This document shows, in pieces, positions 1 through 7,435 of a stretch of DNA of 22,877 bases. The position numbers were made by a program, and so were the translations under genes. The stretch is from IMG/VR virus record IMGVR_UViG_3300015374_000069, positions 1-22,877 of that record. One strand, 5' to 3'. The notes beneath the pieces are model-generated. The model did no database searches. It was not told the origin of the DNA and worked only from the letters and a program-made list of their open reading frames with translations. This DNA is from a virus. Each line of letters starts with the position of its first letter. Within the stretch, counting starts at the first letter, position 1.

Positions 1-3000
1 CGGAACGCCTTGTCGTCGCCCTGAGCCTGCGCCTTGGCCTCGGCAAGCTGAATCTTCAAGGGCACGGTGAATTGGTCCTTGACGGCGCTCTGGGCTTTCT
101 TCGTTGCGCCAGCGATTTCGTCCCGAATCGACTTCAGCGCTTGGAGCGCTTGCACCAGCTTCTCGCCGTGGAGGTGCGGAAGCTGCCGCAGGATGTAGGC
201 GATCTCGGCCTGCCACGCCCGAATGTCGTCCTTCATCGTTTTGGTCAGCGCGGCGCGGGCCTCGCGGATGCGGAGCTTTACGGGTAGCTCAAACGACTTC
301 GCGGCCTTGGCAGCCGGGTCCTTTGATGGGTCGCCTCCACCGCCACCTCCACCGCCACCTCCACCGCCAGCGCCCTTCTGGAGTTCCCTGCGGGCCTTCT
401 CCTGCAAGCCTTTGAGCGCTGCGGCGATAGCGGGGCCGACGCTGGCAATACCCTTGACGATGGTGCCGAACAGCGCTGCGGCGATGCTATGGCCGAGCGA
501 GCGTGCGGCAGCTACAGCGGCGGGCCTGATCTTGCGAATCTTGTTCGGTAGCTTCGCTAGCTCTGCGAGGAATTGGATCGTTGCATCTGGCACCGCAAGC
601 CCATGACCGATTGCTTTTCTCAACGCATCGGCCGCATTGCGTACCTTCGGCTTCAATGCCTCCATTCCGGCCGGGATGCCGAGCAGGTTGGAGAGCAGCC
701 GCGCACGAGCGGCGGCCTGGTTGGAGACGGTCTGCGCGATCTTGGCGAGTTCAGGCTGCGTGCTGCGGTTCGCGTCAGCGAACTTCTGAGCGCCGACTGC
801 GAGATTGATGTAGGAGTCGCGCAAGCCCTTCAGCTTTTTCGTCGCGTCGCCGATCTGCGTAGAGGCTGTGGCGGCGGCGAGTGAAGCAGCCGTACTATCG
901 GTCGCATGGGCGATAAGCCCCTGGAGGTAGCGATAATCGCGTGCTGCGTTCCTGGCCTTGCCGCCTAGGTCCTCAAGTGTGCGGCCGAAGCCCTTGGTCT
1001 GCTTCGCGGCGTTCTGTCGTGCTGAGGCCGTGCGATTCTCCGTGTTGGTGAGGTCGTTTTCGGCCCGCTGTACCTCTAGGAGCGCCTGCTTGTAGCTAAG
1101 GACAGCCTGCGCTCGGTCCTGCGCTGACGCCTTCGGGTCATGCTCAACCCGGATCATTTCCTTCCGGGTCGAGAGGGCTGTGAGCTGTGCCTGCTGGACG
1201 GCGAGGTGCGCCCCCTTTAGGTCGAGCAGCGCACCGCGTAGATCGCGCACCGCTCGGCCAGCGCTATGAACCGAATCAGCGACGCGCTGGTTCGCTTCGG
1301 CCACGTCGTCCGACCTGTTTGCAAACACGGAGTAGGCGATAGCGGCTGCGCCTGCTGCGATTGCGAGAGTCAGGAGAATGGGGTTGGCTGCCGCGAGCGC
1401 GAGCGAGGCGTCTGCTGCCGCTGCTGCTGTCACGGTCAGCAAGCGCAATTCGGCAACGACTACCGTGATAGCCCCCTTGATCGCTGTGAAGGCGACGATC
1501 AATTTGCGACCCGCATAGACGGCGGCCACGATGCTGAGAACCGTTGTGGCGAACGCGCGGCCAGCCGCCGTGTTGAGCGCGTCAGCGACGCCCTTGATAG
1601 CCGCGAGGATGGGCGGCAGGACGGCGGCCAACGCCTTGAACGCGACGACCAGCGTGCCGCCGATGATGCCCACGATGGGCTTGGCGATGGTCGCCAGCGC
1701 CTTGAATACCGAGGCGATGGTTGCCCTGATCCGTCCGAAGTTCGACCGCAGCACCTCGTAGAGCTGCGCGGCAGCCTCGTTGATTTTGGCGAACAGGTCG
1801 GTGAATGTCCGGCTCACCGTCGCTGCGAAGTCCGGCCCGCCAAGTACCCCGGCCAAGCGCTTCAGCAGGTTCGTTGTGATCCGCTCCGCGCCGACGAGAA
1901 CGACGCTGATCTTCGCCGTGACCGTGGGCTGCTGCTCAATCTTTTTGATGAACTCGCGGAAGTGAATAGCGGCCTTGGTTGTCGCTTCGGCAACGTGCGT
2001 GGCGAGCGGTGCGAAGATGTCGCCGATGGTGATGCCTGCGGCTTGTACCGCAGCCTTCATTTGCGCGAAGCGGAACGCCGAGTCCTTGGCAATAGCTCCG
2101 AACGCTGTGTTTAGTGAATTGGTGCTATCCCGCGACTTTCTCAGCACTTCGATCACCTGCGGGAATTGCTTACCAATCAGCGCCAGGATGCCTCTGAACG
2201 CCCTCATATTCGGGAAGGCTTTGGCGAGCGCATCCGTATTGCCTTCAAAGTGCGATTTGAGCTGCGTCAGGAAGCCGATCATCCCCGTCGGGCCTTTGAT
2301 CGTTTTCTTCAGCCCCTCCACGGTGAGGCCGACAGACTTGAACGCCTTGACCGCCTGCGGCGTGGTTTTGAGCAGCGAGGCGAACGCCTGCTGTAGCTCA
2401 ATCGCAGCCGTCTGAGGTTCAACGCCGAGGCGGGTGATGGACGCCAGCGCACCACCGAGGTCGCCGAACTTCACGCTCAGGGCCGCAGCAACATTCGCCA
2501 CGTTCCCGAGCGACGGAGCGAAGGCGTCGGCCTCACCCTTACCAAGCCGGACGGTGGAGACGAATACGTCGGCGGCCTTCTGTGCCGAGAGGTTCGCCTC
2601 GCCGTAGGCGTTGATCGCGCTTGTGAGCGCGTCGGCCACGGTCTGCGTGTCGCCGAGGCCCGCGCTGGCAGCCTTCGCCGATACCTCCACGACCTTCATC
2701 GCGTTGCTGGCGCTGATGCCAGCGGAGGCGACGAAGTAGAGAGCCTTCGCTAGCTCGTTCGGCGTCTTGCCGACAATGGGCGCGAGGCGCAGCAGCTCGT
2801 CGCTGAGGCCCGCCACGGCGTTCTGGGACACCTGCGCCAAGCCCACCGTCTTTTGCATGGTGTCGTTGAACTCGACGGTCGCGCTCGTCGTGTTCTTGAT
2901 GATCGTGGCGATGCCCGCAAACGCGATGAATTGCGCCGAGGCGAACGCGACGGCGCGGCCGAGGCCGCCGAAGCCGACCGTGGCGGCGAAGGCACCACGG

Positions 3001-3113
3001 CCGGAGCGCACGATCTCGCTGTTCCAGATGCCCGCCGAGCGCCTAGAGCTGGCGAACGCGCGGTTGAGCGAACTCGCGTTCCCCAGGATTTCGACTTCGA
3101 TGCGGCGGGCCAT
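1..3113 (-). CDS. Tail tape measure protein (C-terminus beyond the left edge)
   Basis: Sets tail length and acts in tail assembly and DNA ejection. The frame opens at ATG 3113 and stays open to the window edge, giving at least 1037 residues. The N-terminal part (residues about 70-380) has the pattern of the phage tape-measure domain: MARRIEVEILGNASSLNRAF at the start, then Ala/Gly/Ser-rich helices such as LAKALYFVASAGISASNAMK and a VEFNDTMQKTVGLAQVS segment. Hydrophobic stretches fall near residues 515-590 (for example ANPILLTLAIAAGAAAIAY). Charged, helix-forming sequence rich in Ala, Gln and Lys follows. A run of 12 glycines lies near residue 920. The start codon overlaps the stop of the frameshifted chaperone (TAATG), so translation is probably coupled. 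Long plus-strand ORFs over this gene are shadows. Tape measure identity is firm; full length is unknown. Confidence 0.93.
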   Translation of the reverse strand, partial: MARRIEVEILGNASSLNRAFASSRRSAGIWNSEIVRSGRGAFAATVGFGGLGRAVAFASAQFIAFAGIATIIKNTTSATVEFNDTMQKTVGLAQVSQNAVAGLSDELLRLAPIVGKTPNELAKALYFVASAGISASNAMKVVEVSAKAASAGLGDTQTVADALTSAINAYGEANLSAQKAADVFVSTVRLGKGEADAFAPSLGNVANVAAALSVKFGDLGGALASITRLGVEPQTAAIELQQAFASLLKTTPQAVKAFKSVGLTVEGLKKTIKGPTGMIGFLTQLKSHFEGNTDALAKAFPNMRAFRGILALIGKQFPQVIEVLRKSRDSTNSLNTAFGAIAKDSAFRFAQMKAAVQAAGITIGDIFAPLATHVAEATTKAAIHFREFIKKIEQQPTVTAKISVVLVGAERITTNLLKRLAGVLGGPDFAATVSRTFTDLFAKINEAAAQLYEVLRSNFGRIRATIASVFKALATIAKPIVGIIGGTLVVAFKALAAVLPPILAAIKGVADALNTAAGRAFATTVLSIVAAVYAGRKLIVAFTAIKGAITVVVAELRLLTVTAAAAADASLALAAANPILLTLAIAAGAAAIAYSVFANRSDDVAEANQRVADSVHSAGRAVRDLRGALLDLKGAHLAVQQAQLTALSTRKEMIRVEHDPKASAQDRAQAVLSYKQALLEVQRAENDLTNTENRTASARQNAAKQTKGFGRTLEDLGGKARNAARDYRYLQGLIAHATDSTAASLAAATASTQIGDATKKLKGLRDSYINLAVGAQKFADANRSTQPELAKIAQTVSNQAAARARLLSNLLGIPAGMEALKPKVRNAADALRKAIGHGLAVPDATIQFLAELAKLPNKIRKIRPAAVAAARSLGHSIAAALFGTIVKGIASVGPAIAAALKGLQEKARRELQKGAGGGGGGGGGGGGDPSKDPAAKAAKSFELPVKLRIREARAALTKTMKDDIRAWQAEIAYILRQLPHLHGEKLVQALQALKSIRDEIAGATKKAQSAVKDQFTVPLKIQLAEAKAQAQGDDKAF
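333..368 (-). repeat. Short tandem repeat encoding 12 consecutive glycines in the tape measure protein
   Basis: Three imperfect copies of a 12-bp unit (GGTGGAGGTGGC on the minus strand) sit in frame and encode an uninterrupted Gly12 run, flanked by GlnLysGlyAla before and AspProSerLys after. It probably forms a flexible linker between the helical part and the region that leaves the window. Such a tract is prone to slippage, so copy number may vary between relatives. Confidence 0.9.
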
Positions 3114-3349
3114 TATTCAGGCAGCGAGTTGAACATGGAGACGTAGAGGGCCAGAGAGATTTCCTGCATCCGATCTGGCGTGAGGCCGGGGTAGAAGTGC
3201 AATACCCACGGTCGGCACATCAGTCCGGGGTCACGTTGAATTTCTCGGATTCCAGTTCGGAGGTCGCCGGGGGACTTGGCGGGTCGGTCGGCGGCAATAA
3301 GCGCTCGTCGGACGATGCTCCGTTCGTAGTCCTCTCGGTCGTAAGGTCC
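3113..3349 (-). CDS. Tail assembly chaperone, -1 frame extension (gpT-like part of a gpGT-like fusion)
   Basis: No independent gene is listed here, but the -1 frame relative to the chaperone ORF is open from the slippery site to TAA at 3113-3115. It encodes 78 residues with ordinary protein composition, beginning GPYDREDYERSIVRRALIAA and ending SLALYVSMFNSLPE. It has no good start of its own. A slip at the C6 run would fuse it to residues 1-124 of the upstream frame, giving a product of about 202 residues. Its TAA overlaps the tape measure ATG. In lambda-like phages the G and GT products load onto the tape measure protein during tail assembly. Position directly before the tape measure gene and the open -1 frame support this; the exact slip site is inferred. 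Confidence 0.75.
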   Translation of the reverse strand, partial: GPYDREDYERSIVRRALIAADRPAKSPGDLRTGIREIQRDPGLMCRPWVLHFYPGLTPDRMQEISLALYVSMFNSLPE

Positions 3350-3720
3350 GGGGGGTTCGGCCCATCCCCGTTGGCCGCCTCGCCAGGAGACGGCAGATCG
3401 ACAGCGATACCTGCATCCTCGTCGCCACCGACGAAGCTGACTTCACCGAGCGGCATATCCATGACCAGCCTGCTGATCCGTTCGACGGATCGCTCGGGAT
3501 GGGCGGCGCGGATCGACGTTGCCATCAGCGCCATCAGAACGGGGGCGCGGCCTCGCTCTAGGGCGTCGTCCACGATGTCGAAGAACTCCTGCACGGGCAT
3601 ATGCGTGAAGTAGTCGATGAGCATGAGGTCCTTGCCCACGTCCGATACACGCCAGCGATAGAACTCGCCCTGGTACTCAAAACCTTCCTCTTGCGGAGCG
3701 ACTGTCATGTCATCCGCCAT
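3220..3720 (-). CDS. Tail assembly chaperone, zero-frame product (gpG-like)
   Basis: 166 residues starting at ATG 3720, chosen because AGGTGA lies 5 nt upstream; a GTG at 3729 is possible. Residues 1-105 look like a compact folded domain (YQGEFYRWRVSDVGKDLMLI, then PVQEFFDIVDDALERG and a helix-rich segment). From about residue 105 the sequence turns Pro/Ser/Asp-rich and looks disordered. The gene lies between the major tail protein region and the tape measure gene, the standard place for tail assembly chaperones. A second frame (-1) opens near the end and carries a more protein-like sequence. The 44 residues after the slip site in the zero frame are low complexity, so the unshifted product ends in a Pro/Ser tail. 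Family identity rests mainly on position and the frameshift architecture. Confidence 0.8.
   Translation of the reverse strand: MADDMTVAPQEEGFEYQGEFYRWRVSDVGKDLMLIDYFTHMPVQEFFDIVDDALERGRAPVLMALMATSIRAAHPERSVERISRLVMDMPLGEVSFVGGDEDAGIAVDLPSPGEAANGDGPNPPDLTTERTTNGASSDERLLPPTDPPSPPATSELESEKFNVTPD
3349..3355 (-). promoter_or_regulatory. Candidate -1 ribosomal slippery heptamer C CCC CCG
   Basis: In the zero frame the mRNA reads AAC CCC CCG GAC. The P-site Pro codon CCC can re-pair perfectly after a -1 slip, and the A-site CCG re-pairs as CCC. This is the only homopolymer run of this length I see between the folded N-terminal domain and the zero-frame stop, and the -1 frame is open from here to the tape measure start. 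Slippage efficiency cannot be judged by eye. Confidence 0.65.
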
Positions 3721-3729
3721 ACGAATCAC

Positions 3730-4104
3730 CTACCTGTAGAAGTGAGCAATTACCACGTCGAGAGCCTTGTGGAATTCTTCCGTCGTGCGGAGACTATTCG
3801 CTTTCCGCGCTGGAAGCAAAGCTCGCTTCATTTGCAGGTCGCCGTACTCAGGATGTTCCCCTGTCGTCTTGCGAAGTGACTGCCGGATTTTCACGCTGCG
3901 TGTCGTGACACTCACCTTGTATCCAGCAGCGGATTTCTTGCTGTACGGCTCCAGGCGACGCGCAGCGTCGGCACGCACAGGTTCGCCGATGGCCTTCAGA
4001 GCAGTAGTGACGGCGGCCTTCGTCTCGGGTCCAGCCCGATTGATCGCCTGAACGAACGGGCGGTAGTTCTTGACAACCAGGTAGGGCCGAAACTCGGCCG
4101 CCAT
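3730..4104 (-). CDS. HK97 gp10-like tail completion / minor tail protein
   Basis: 124 residues from ATG 4104, three bases after the major tail protein stop, with no clear Shine-Dalgarno, so probably translated by coupling. The middle has the look of the gp10-like family: a basic, Ala-rich helical region (DAARRLEPYSKK), a beta segment (KVSVTTRSVKIRQSLRKTTG) and then HPEYGDLQMKRALLPA, resembling the conserved ending where these proteins describe their own N- or C-terminal arm. Such proteins cap or complete the siphophage tail or join it to the head. Here the gene follows the major tail protein instead of preceding it, which is somewhat unusual. Family assignment is moderate; a tail role is supported by context. 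Confidence 0.55.
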   Translation of the reverse strand: MAAEFRPYLVVKNYRPFVQAINRAGPETKAAVTTALKAIGEPVRADAARRLEPYSKKSAAGYKVSVTTRSVKIRQSLRKTTGEHPEYGDLQMKRALLPARKANSLRTTEEFHKALDVVIAHFYR

Positions 4105-4107
4105 CAG

Positions 4108-4539
4108 CTACGGAGCGACCGTGCCCCAGGTGAACAGCGAGTCCGGGGCGGGCTTGAACGAGGCTTCGATCTCGCCACGCGCGTTCAGCTCTCCAGACAG
4201 GCCGTTGTAGTCGAACATGAGCGCCGAGCCGCCGAACAGCGGGTTCGTGGCAGCGGTGCCGAGACGACCATCCGGCTGAATGTAGATAGGGAACGCGCTC
4301 CCACCCTGGTAGAGCGGGTAGAGCGTCGCGTGGACGCTGTTGGCACCGAAGTCCTGAAGGAAGCCGATGGTGATGGTGGCGTCCTCCAACCCGGCCAGGA
4401 ACTCGCGCGTCAGGGTGTTGGAAAACCCGGACACATCGACCTGTTCCTTCGTCTGAGGAGAGTCCAGACGGAAGGCGTGCAGCGACAGGTCCTGGTTATT
4501 CACCACCACCTTGTCGCTGGTATTGAGGAACTTAGCCAT
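4108..4539 (-). CDS. Major tail (tube) protein
   Basis: 143 residues from ATG 4539 with AAAGGAG upstream at good spacing. The length and beta-rich pattern fit siphophage tail tube proteins. It starts MAKFLNTSDKVVVNNQDLSL, then has VDVSGFSNTLTREFLAGLED and a central TITIGFLQDF strand, and ends with a conserved-looking GELNARGEIEASFKPAPDS segment near the C-terminus. Similar proteins form the hexameric rings stacked around the tape measure protein. It lies just upstream of the gp10-like protein and the chaperone. The first 8 bases overlap the end of the last glycosyltransferase (ATGGCTAA), so it is coupled to that cassette. Strong expression is expected and the good ribosome binding site agrees. 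Confidence 0.8.
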   Translation of the reverse strand: MAKFLNTSDKVVVNNQDLSLHAFRLDSPQTKEQVDVSGFSNTLTREFLAGLEDATITIGFLQDFGANSVHATLYPLYQGGSAFPIYIQPDGRLGTAATNPLFGGSALMFDYNGLSGELNARGEIEASFKPAPDSLFTWGTVAP

Positions 4540-5155
4540 TCCTCACTCCTTTCACTGTTACGAGCGGTATGGGCCGCTCCTCCCTTTCTACGACCTGTAG
4601 AGACTCAGCGAATAACTCTGGCACCGAAAACACTGTCCATTGGTCGGCATCGTGCCGAAGGCGGCGGTACTCATTGAGCAGAGATTCGCGTTCTTCTCTA
4701 CGCCGGACGAGAAACTTGTGATGCTCAATAGCGACAGGTGCTTGCTCGCCTGAGCCGTAAGGCGATCCGTCGTGAACCCTGTGTCGTCCCCCGGATTTTG
4801 CCTTGATCGACAGCCGCGTTTGCAGGTCTGGGTACAGCGGTGGCGTTGGAATGTAGTGGTGCGTATCGCCCCAGAGGTGTAGTCGGGGGAAGCACCAATG
4901 GTCTGCGGCTTCATAGGAGCAATCCCTGAGCCATTCGACCATTTCCGGCGACGGCAATTCATCGTCATCCAGGCGCAGGATGTAACCGTCAGCGCACTCA
5001 GCCACCGCTTCGTCCAACGCATCTTCGATGGTCCGAATGTGCGAACCGTCGTACTCGACCATTTCGCCGTCGAGTAGATCGGCCAGATCATCGAACGCTT
5101 GCAGGAAGCGGCCAGCGTGCGGTGCGTAGCGCGTGACGCAGAGTATGGTGAGCAT
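4532..5155 (-). CDS. Glycosyltransferase, GT-A fold (family 2-like)
   Basis: 207 residues. The start is ATG 5155, which overlaps the previous stop (TGATG); a longer open frame upstream only shadows the preceding gene. The N-terminus MLTILCVTRYAPHAGRFLQA is the typical nucleotide-binding beginning of GT-A enzymes. The metal-binding acidic motif is RLDDDE (Asp63-65), placed as in family 2 sugar transferases. Further on, FPRLHLWGD and EHHKFLVRRREERESLLNEY match the acceptor-side region of small glycosyltransferases of this kind. No membrane segment is seen, so it is probably cytosolic and uses a nucleotide-sugar donor. It is the third of three coupled glycosyltransferase genes and is followed by the major tail protein gene. 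Donor and acceptor are unknown; virion proteins are the best candidates by context. Confidence 0.78.
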   Translation of the reverse strand: MLTILCVTRYAPHAGRFLQAFDDLADLLDGEMVEYDGSHIRTIEDALDEAVAECADGYILRLDDDELPSPEMVEWLRDCSYEAADHWCFPRLHLWGDTHHYIPTPPLYPDLQTRLSIKAKSGGRHRVHDGSPYGSGEQAPVAIEHHKFLVRRREERESLLNEYRRLRHDADQWTVFSVPELFAESLQVVEREERPIPLVTVKGVRNG

Positions 5156-5829
5156 CAGTCCGGCACCGCCAACATCAGCGGGTAGGCCATCACTTCGACC
5201 TGAGCCTCGTGGACGGGAAGATGCGGCTCGTCTTGCAGTAGCTCTGAGCGGTCGATATGCGCGAGGTCGTAGGAGTACGTCAGACCTTGCGGCCTCATGT
5301 TGTGCATGATCGGGTAGGCGTCGATCACCCCGAGCTTCAGATGCTCCTCTTTCAAGCGGTACGGCCAGATCAGGTCCAGCCCCCATCCCTGCTCCGCGCC
5401 CTTGTCGAACGGGAAGATGTGTGGGTAGGCAACGCGGGCGACCGAGAACAGCGGCCCGATCTCCACGAACCGCGTCTCGCGGCCGAGCAAATCGTCGTGG
5501 CGACTGTTGATCGGGTAGGTGTGGATGCTGCCCGGAAGGTGCGCGGGTTGAGCAAGCGCGAAGCCGAGCTGCTTCTGCACGGCGATGTACGAGTCGAGCC
5601 AGCCTTCCGCGAGGTTCGTGTCGTCGTCGGTGACGACCACGAAGTCGAATTTCTCCACGTCTTTGAGCAGGCGGTTCAAGGCCGGGTACTTCGGCTCTTT
5701 CGTCGCCTCGGTCATTTCCATCCAACGCTGTTCGACCTCATGCTCCTGGCTCGCGCCGAACACCCCGGCTAGATGCTCCTGCGTGTTCGGGATGTCGCTC
5801 AGGTAGATGCCGACGATGAGAATGTTCAT
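5155..5829 (-). CDS. Putative glycosyltransferase with DDD motif
   Basis: 224 residues from ATG 5829, which overlaps the previous gene by 4 bp (ATGA). The N-terminus MNILIVGIYLSDIPNTQEHL is an alternating hydrophobic strand as in sugar transferases. The central FDFVVVTDDDTNLAEGWLDS (DDD at residues 68-70) resembles the metal-binding motif of GT-A enzymes. Downstream segments include HIFPFDKGAEQGWGLDLIWP, reminiscent of the acceptor region in families such as DUF707, where a WGLD-type motif is common. No membrane segments. Tightly coupled to a GT4 enzyme upstream and a GT2-like enzyme downstream. The activity class is likely but the family is uncertain, and substrate cannot be read from sequence. 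Confidence 0.65.
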   Translation of the reverse strand: MNILIVGIYLSDIPNTQEHLAGVFGASQEHEVEQRWMEMTEATKEPKYPALNRLLKDVEKFDFVVVTDDDTNLAEGWLDSYIAVQKQLGFALAQPAHLPGSIHTYPINSRHDDLLGRETRFVEIGPLFSVARVAYPHIFPFDKGAEQGWGLDLIWPYRLKEEHLKLGVIDAYPIMHNMRPQGLTYSYDLAHIDRSELLQDEPHLPVHEAQVEVMAYPLMLAVPD

Positions 5830-7019
5830 GCCGTGACCTTCGCTGTCTTGCGCTCACGGGCACGGCGGACCTGTCGTGATTCGGCCGGGACTAGCTGCTC
5901 CAGGGCGGGCAGCCAATATTCGATCAGCACCTTGTCGGCGTCGTACTGCGACGCGAACTCGACGCATTTGTCGCTGCGCTCCTGGTCGCCTCGTGCTTCG
6001 TAGGCGGCTTCCAGGGCCGCGATGATCGACGGCACGAAGGGCATGAAGAACCAGGACACCCCGGCGTTGTCCCAGAAGGGCTGTCCGTCCACGAGCCAGC
6101 CGGGGCCAGCCAGCTCACTCATGGCCGAGTGGTCAGACGTGATGACGGGAACGCCGCACGCCTGCGCCTCGACAATCGGGATGCCGAAGCCCTCGCCCAT
6201 CGACGGCTGAAGCAGCACGTCGAACGCCTGGTAGATCGACGCCAACGTCGAGGCGGGCATCCCGAGGTGCCAGATCGCATCCTCGGGGAAGCGCACGCGG
6301 CCCTCCGGCGTGTCGCAGGCGGTAGCGATCAGGTCAAGGTTCATCCCGACGTGCGTGTTCGCCTCGGTGTGCGCGTAGAGGTAGGCGTCGTCATGGCGCT
6401 TGGCGAACGCCGCGAACGCCTGTAGCGCCTCCGGGTACGCCTTGCGGTGGACGACCTGACCGCGATTCGCGGCGACCATTCCGACCAGGAAGGCGTCCTG
6501 GTCGATGCCCAATTCCTTCCGCACCGCTGCCTTGATCTCCGGCCTCGGCTTGAACAGCTCCGTATCGACGCCGTGCGGCACGTAGAGCGGCTTCAGCTTG
6601 AAAACCTCCATCCACTCCTGCCCGAAGCGGCTCATGGCGATGGGCTGGATGCGCTTGTCCTGTAGGACGTGCAGGATCGGCGGCGGGATCGGGTAATGGT
6701 CGAGCGGTGCCCATAGGCCCATCGGAGCGCCGATGTCGTCCTGCCACTCGTCCACCTTGAAAACGTGAGCGTCGGCCAGCGAGATCACTAGGTCGGCGTT
6801 GAAGTCCTTGATGTACGTCGGCAGCGCCTTGTTGCCCCAGGAGCCGTCGGCCGGGTAGGTCGTGATCCCCTGGATTTCCCACCGCGCCTCTTGGATGCCG
6901 AAGTTGCACATCATGGCAACGTCGTGGCCGAGTGCCTGAAGGCGGCGCAGAAATAGGTTCGTCTGCTCGCCGTAGCCGGAGGGTGCCCAAAATGCGTTGG
7001 AGAGCCACAGGATTCTCAC
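5826..7019 (-). CDS. Glycosyltransferase family 4 (GT-B fold)
   Basis: 397 residues, starting at GTG 7019, which overlaps the stop of the preceding gene by 4 bp (GTGA) and places the conserved first strand RILWLSNAFWAPSGYGEQ at the N-terminus. A longer frame upstream exists but covers the neighbour. GT-B signs: the Gly-rich SGYGEQ loop near residue 15, PLYVPHGVDTELFKP at about residues 144-158 (the interdomain linker typical of GT4), GMVAANRGQVVHRK at about 180-193, and EGFGIPIVEAQACGVPVITS with Glu276 and Glu284 forming the EX7E donor-binding motif. Length is normal for the family. It opens a three-gene glycosyltransferase cassette between neck and tail-tube genes. It should transfer a sugar from a nucleotide donor with retention of configuration; acceptor unknown. 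Confidence 0.9.
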   Translation of the reverse strand: MRILWLSNAFWAPSGYGEQTNLFLRRLQALGHDVAMMCNFGIQEARWEIQGITTYPADGSWGNKALPTYIKDFNADLVISLADAHVFKVDEWQDDIGAPMGLWAPLDHYPIPPPILHVLQDKRIQPIAMSRFGQEWMEVFKLKPLYVPHGVDTELFKPRPEIKAAVRKELGIDQDAFLVGMVAANRGQVVHRKAYPEALQAFAAFAKRHDDAYLYAHTEANTHVGMNLDLIATACDTPEGRVRFPEDAIWHLGMPASTLASIYQAFDVLLQPSMGEGFGIPIVEAQACGVPVITSDHSAMSELAGPGWLVDGQPFWDNAGVSWFFMPFVPSIIAALEAAYEARGDQERSDKCVEFASQYDADKVLIEYWLPALEQLVPAESRQVRRARERKTAKVTA

Positions 7020-7435
7020 GGCTGCACCGTCAGTAGCCATGTGCATCCCAGGAGGGCCGATCCGCCCGGATCGGTGAAGAACCCCCACTCGCTAGGTGGG
7101 CCGCAATACGAGTTCTGAACCGTGTTGCCGATCTGCTGGTCGGCGAACAGCGCCGTTCGCACGGCGGTATCTGATCCGGGGTCCATGAGACTGAGCAAGA
7201 GTTCCTGCGCTCCTTCGCGGTCGGGGGTATTGACGCGGGCGCGGATGACGAAGCTGAGTTCGCTCACCTGCCCGTAGGCGATGTCGGCGAAGAACGGATC
7301 GGCGGGGTACATATCAATCGCAGGCGGGGTCGGATTCCACATCATCGACGGCTCGACCTGAAGGTCCTCAATGTCCGAGAGCGCGTCGAGGAGAAGGTCA
7401 GCGATGGCCCGCATGATCGTTGGGGCGTCGCTCAT
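7016..7435 (-). CDS. Neck / tail terminator-like protein
   Basis: 139 residues from ATG 7435, which overlaps the previous stop by 4 bp (ATGA). The N-terminus is an amphipathic helix (MSDAPTIMRAIADLLLDAL), followed by beta-strands (QVSELSFVIRARVNT) and a helix with EGAQELLLSLMDPGSD. This layout is common in small siphophage proteins that terminate the tail tube or sit in the neck, and the gene order portal-protease-capsid-connector-this protein-tail tube fits. I do not see a diagnostic motif, so the label rests on fold-like pattern and position. Confidence 0.55.
   Translation of the reverse strand: MSDAPTIMRAIADLLLDALSDIEDLQVEPSMMWNPTPPAIDMYPADPFFADIAYGQVSELSFVIRARVNTPDREGAQELLLSLMDPGSDTAVRTALFADQQIGNTVQNSYCGPPSEWGFFTDPGGSALLGCTWLLTVQP

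Noticed and set aside
1266-2114. Plus-strand 282-codon ORF, rich in Cys, Arg and Glu
   Set aside because: It is antisense to the tape measure gene, which is open throughout and has coherent protein sequence; the plus-strand frame has shadow-like composition and no family resemblance.
4532-5725. 397-codon minus-strand frame as one long protein
   Set aside because: The first 190 codons are an out-of-frame, Arg-rich shadow of the preceding glycosyltransferase; the real gene starts at ATG 5155.
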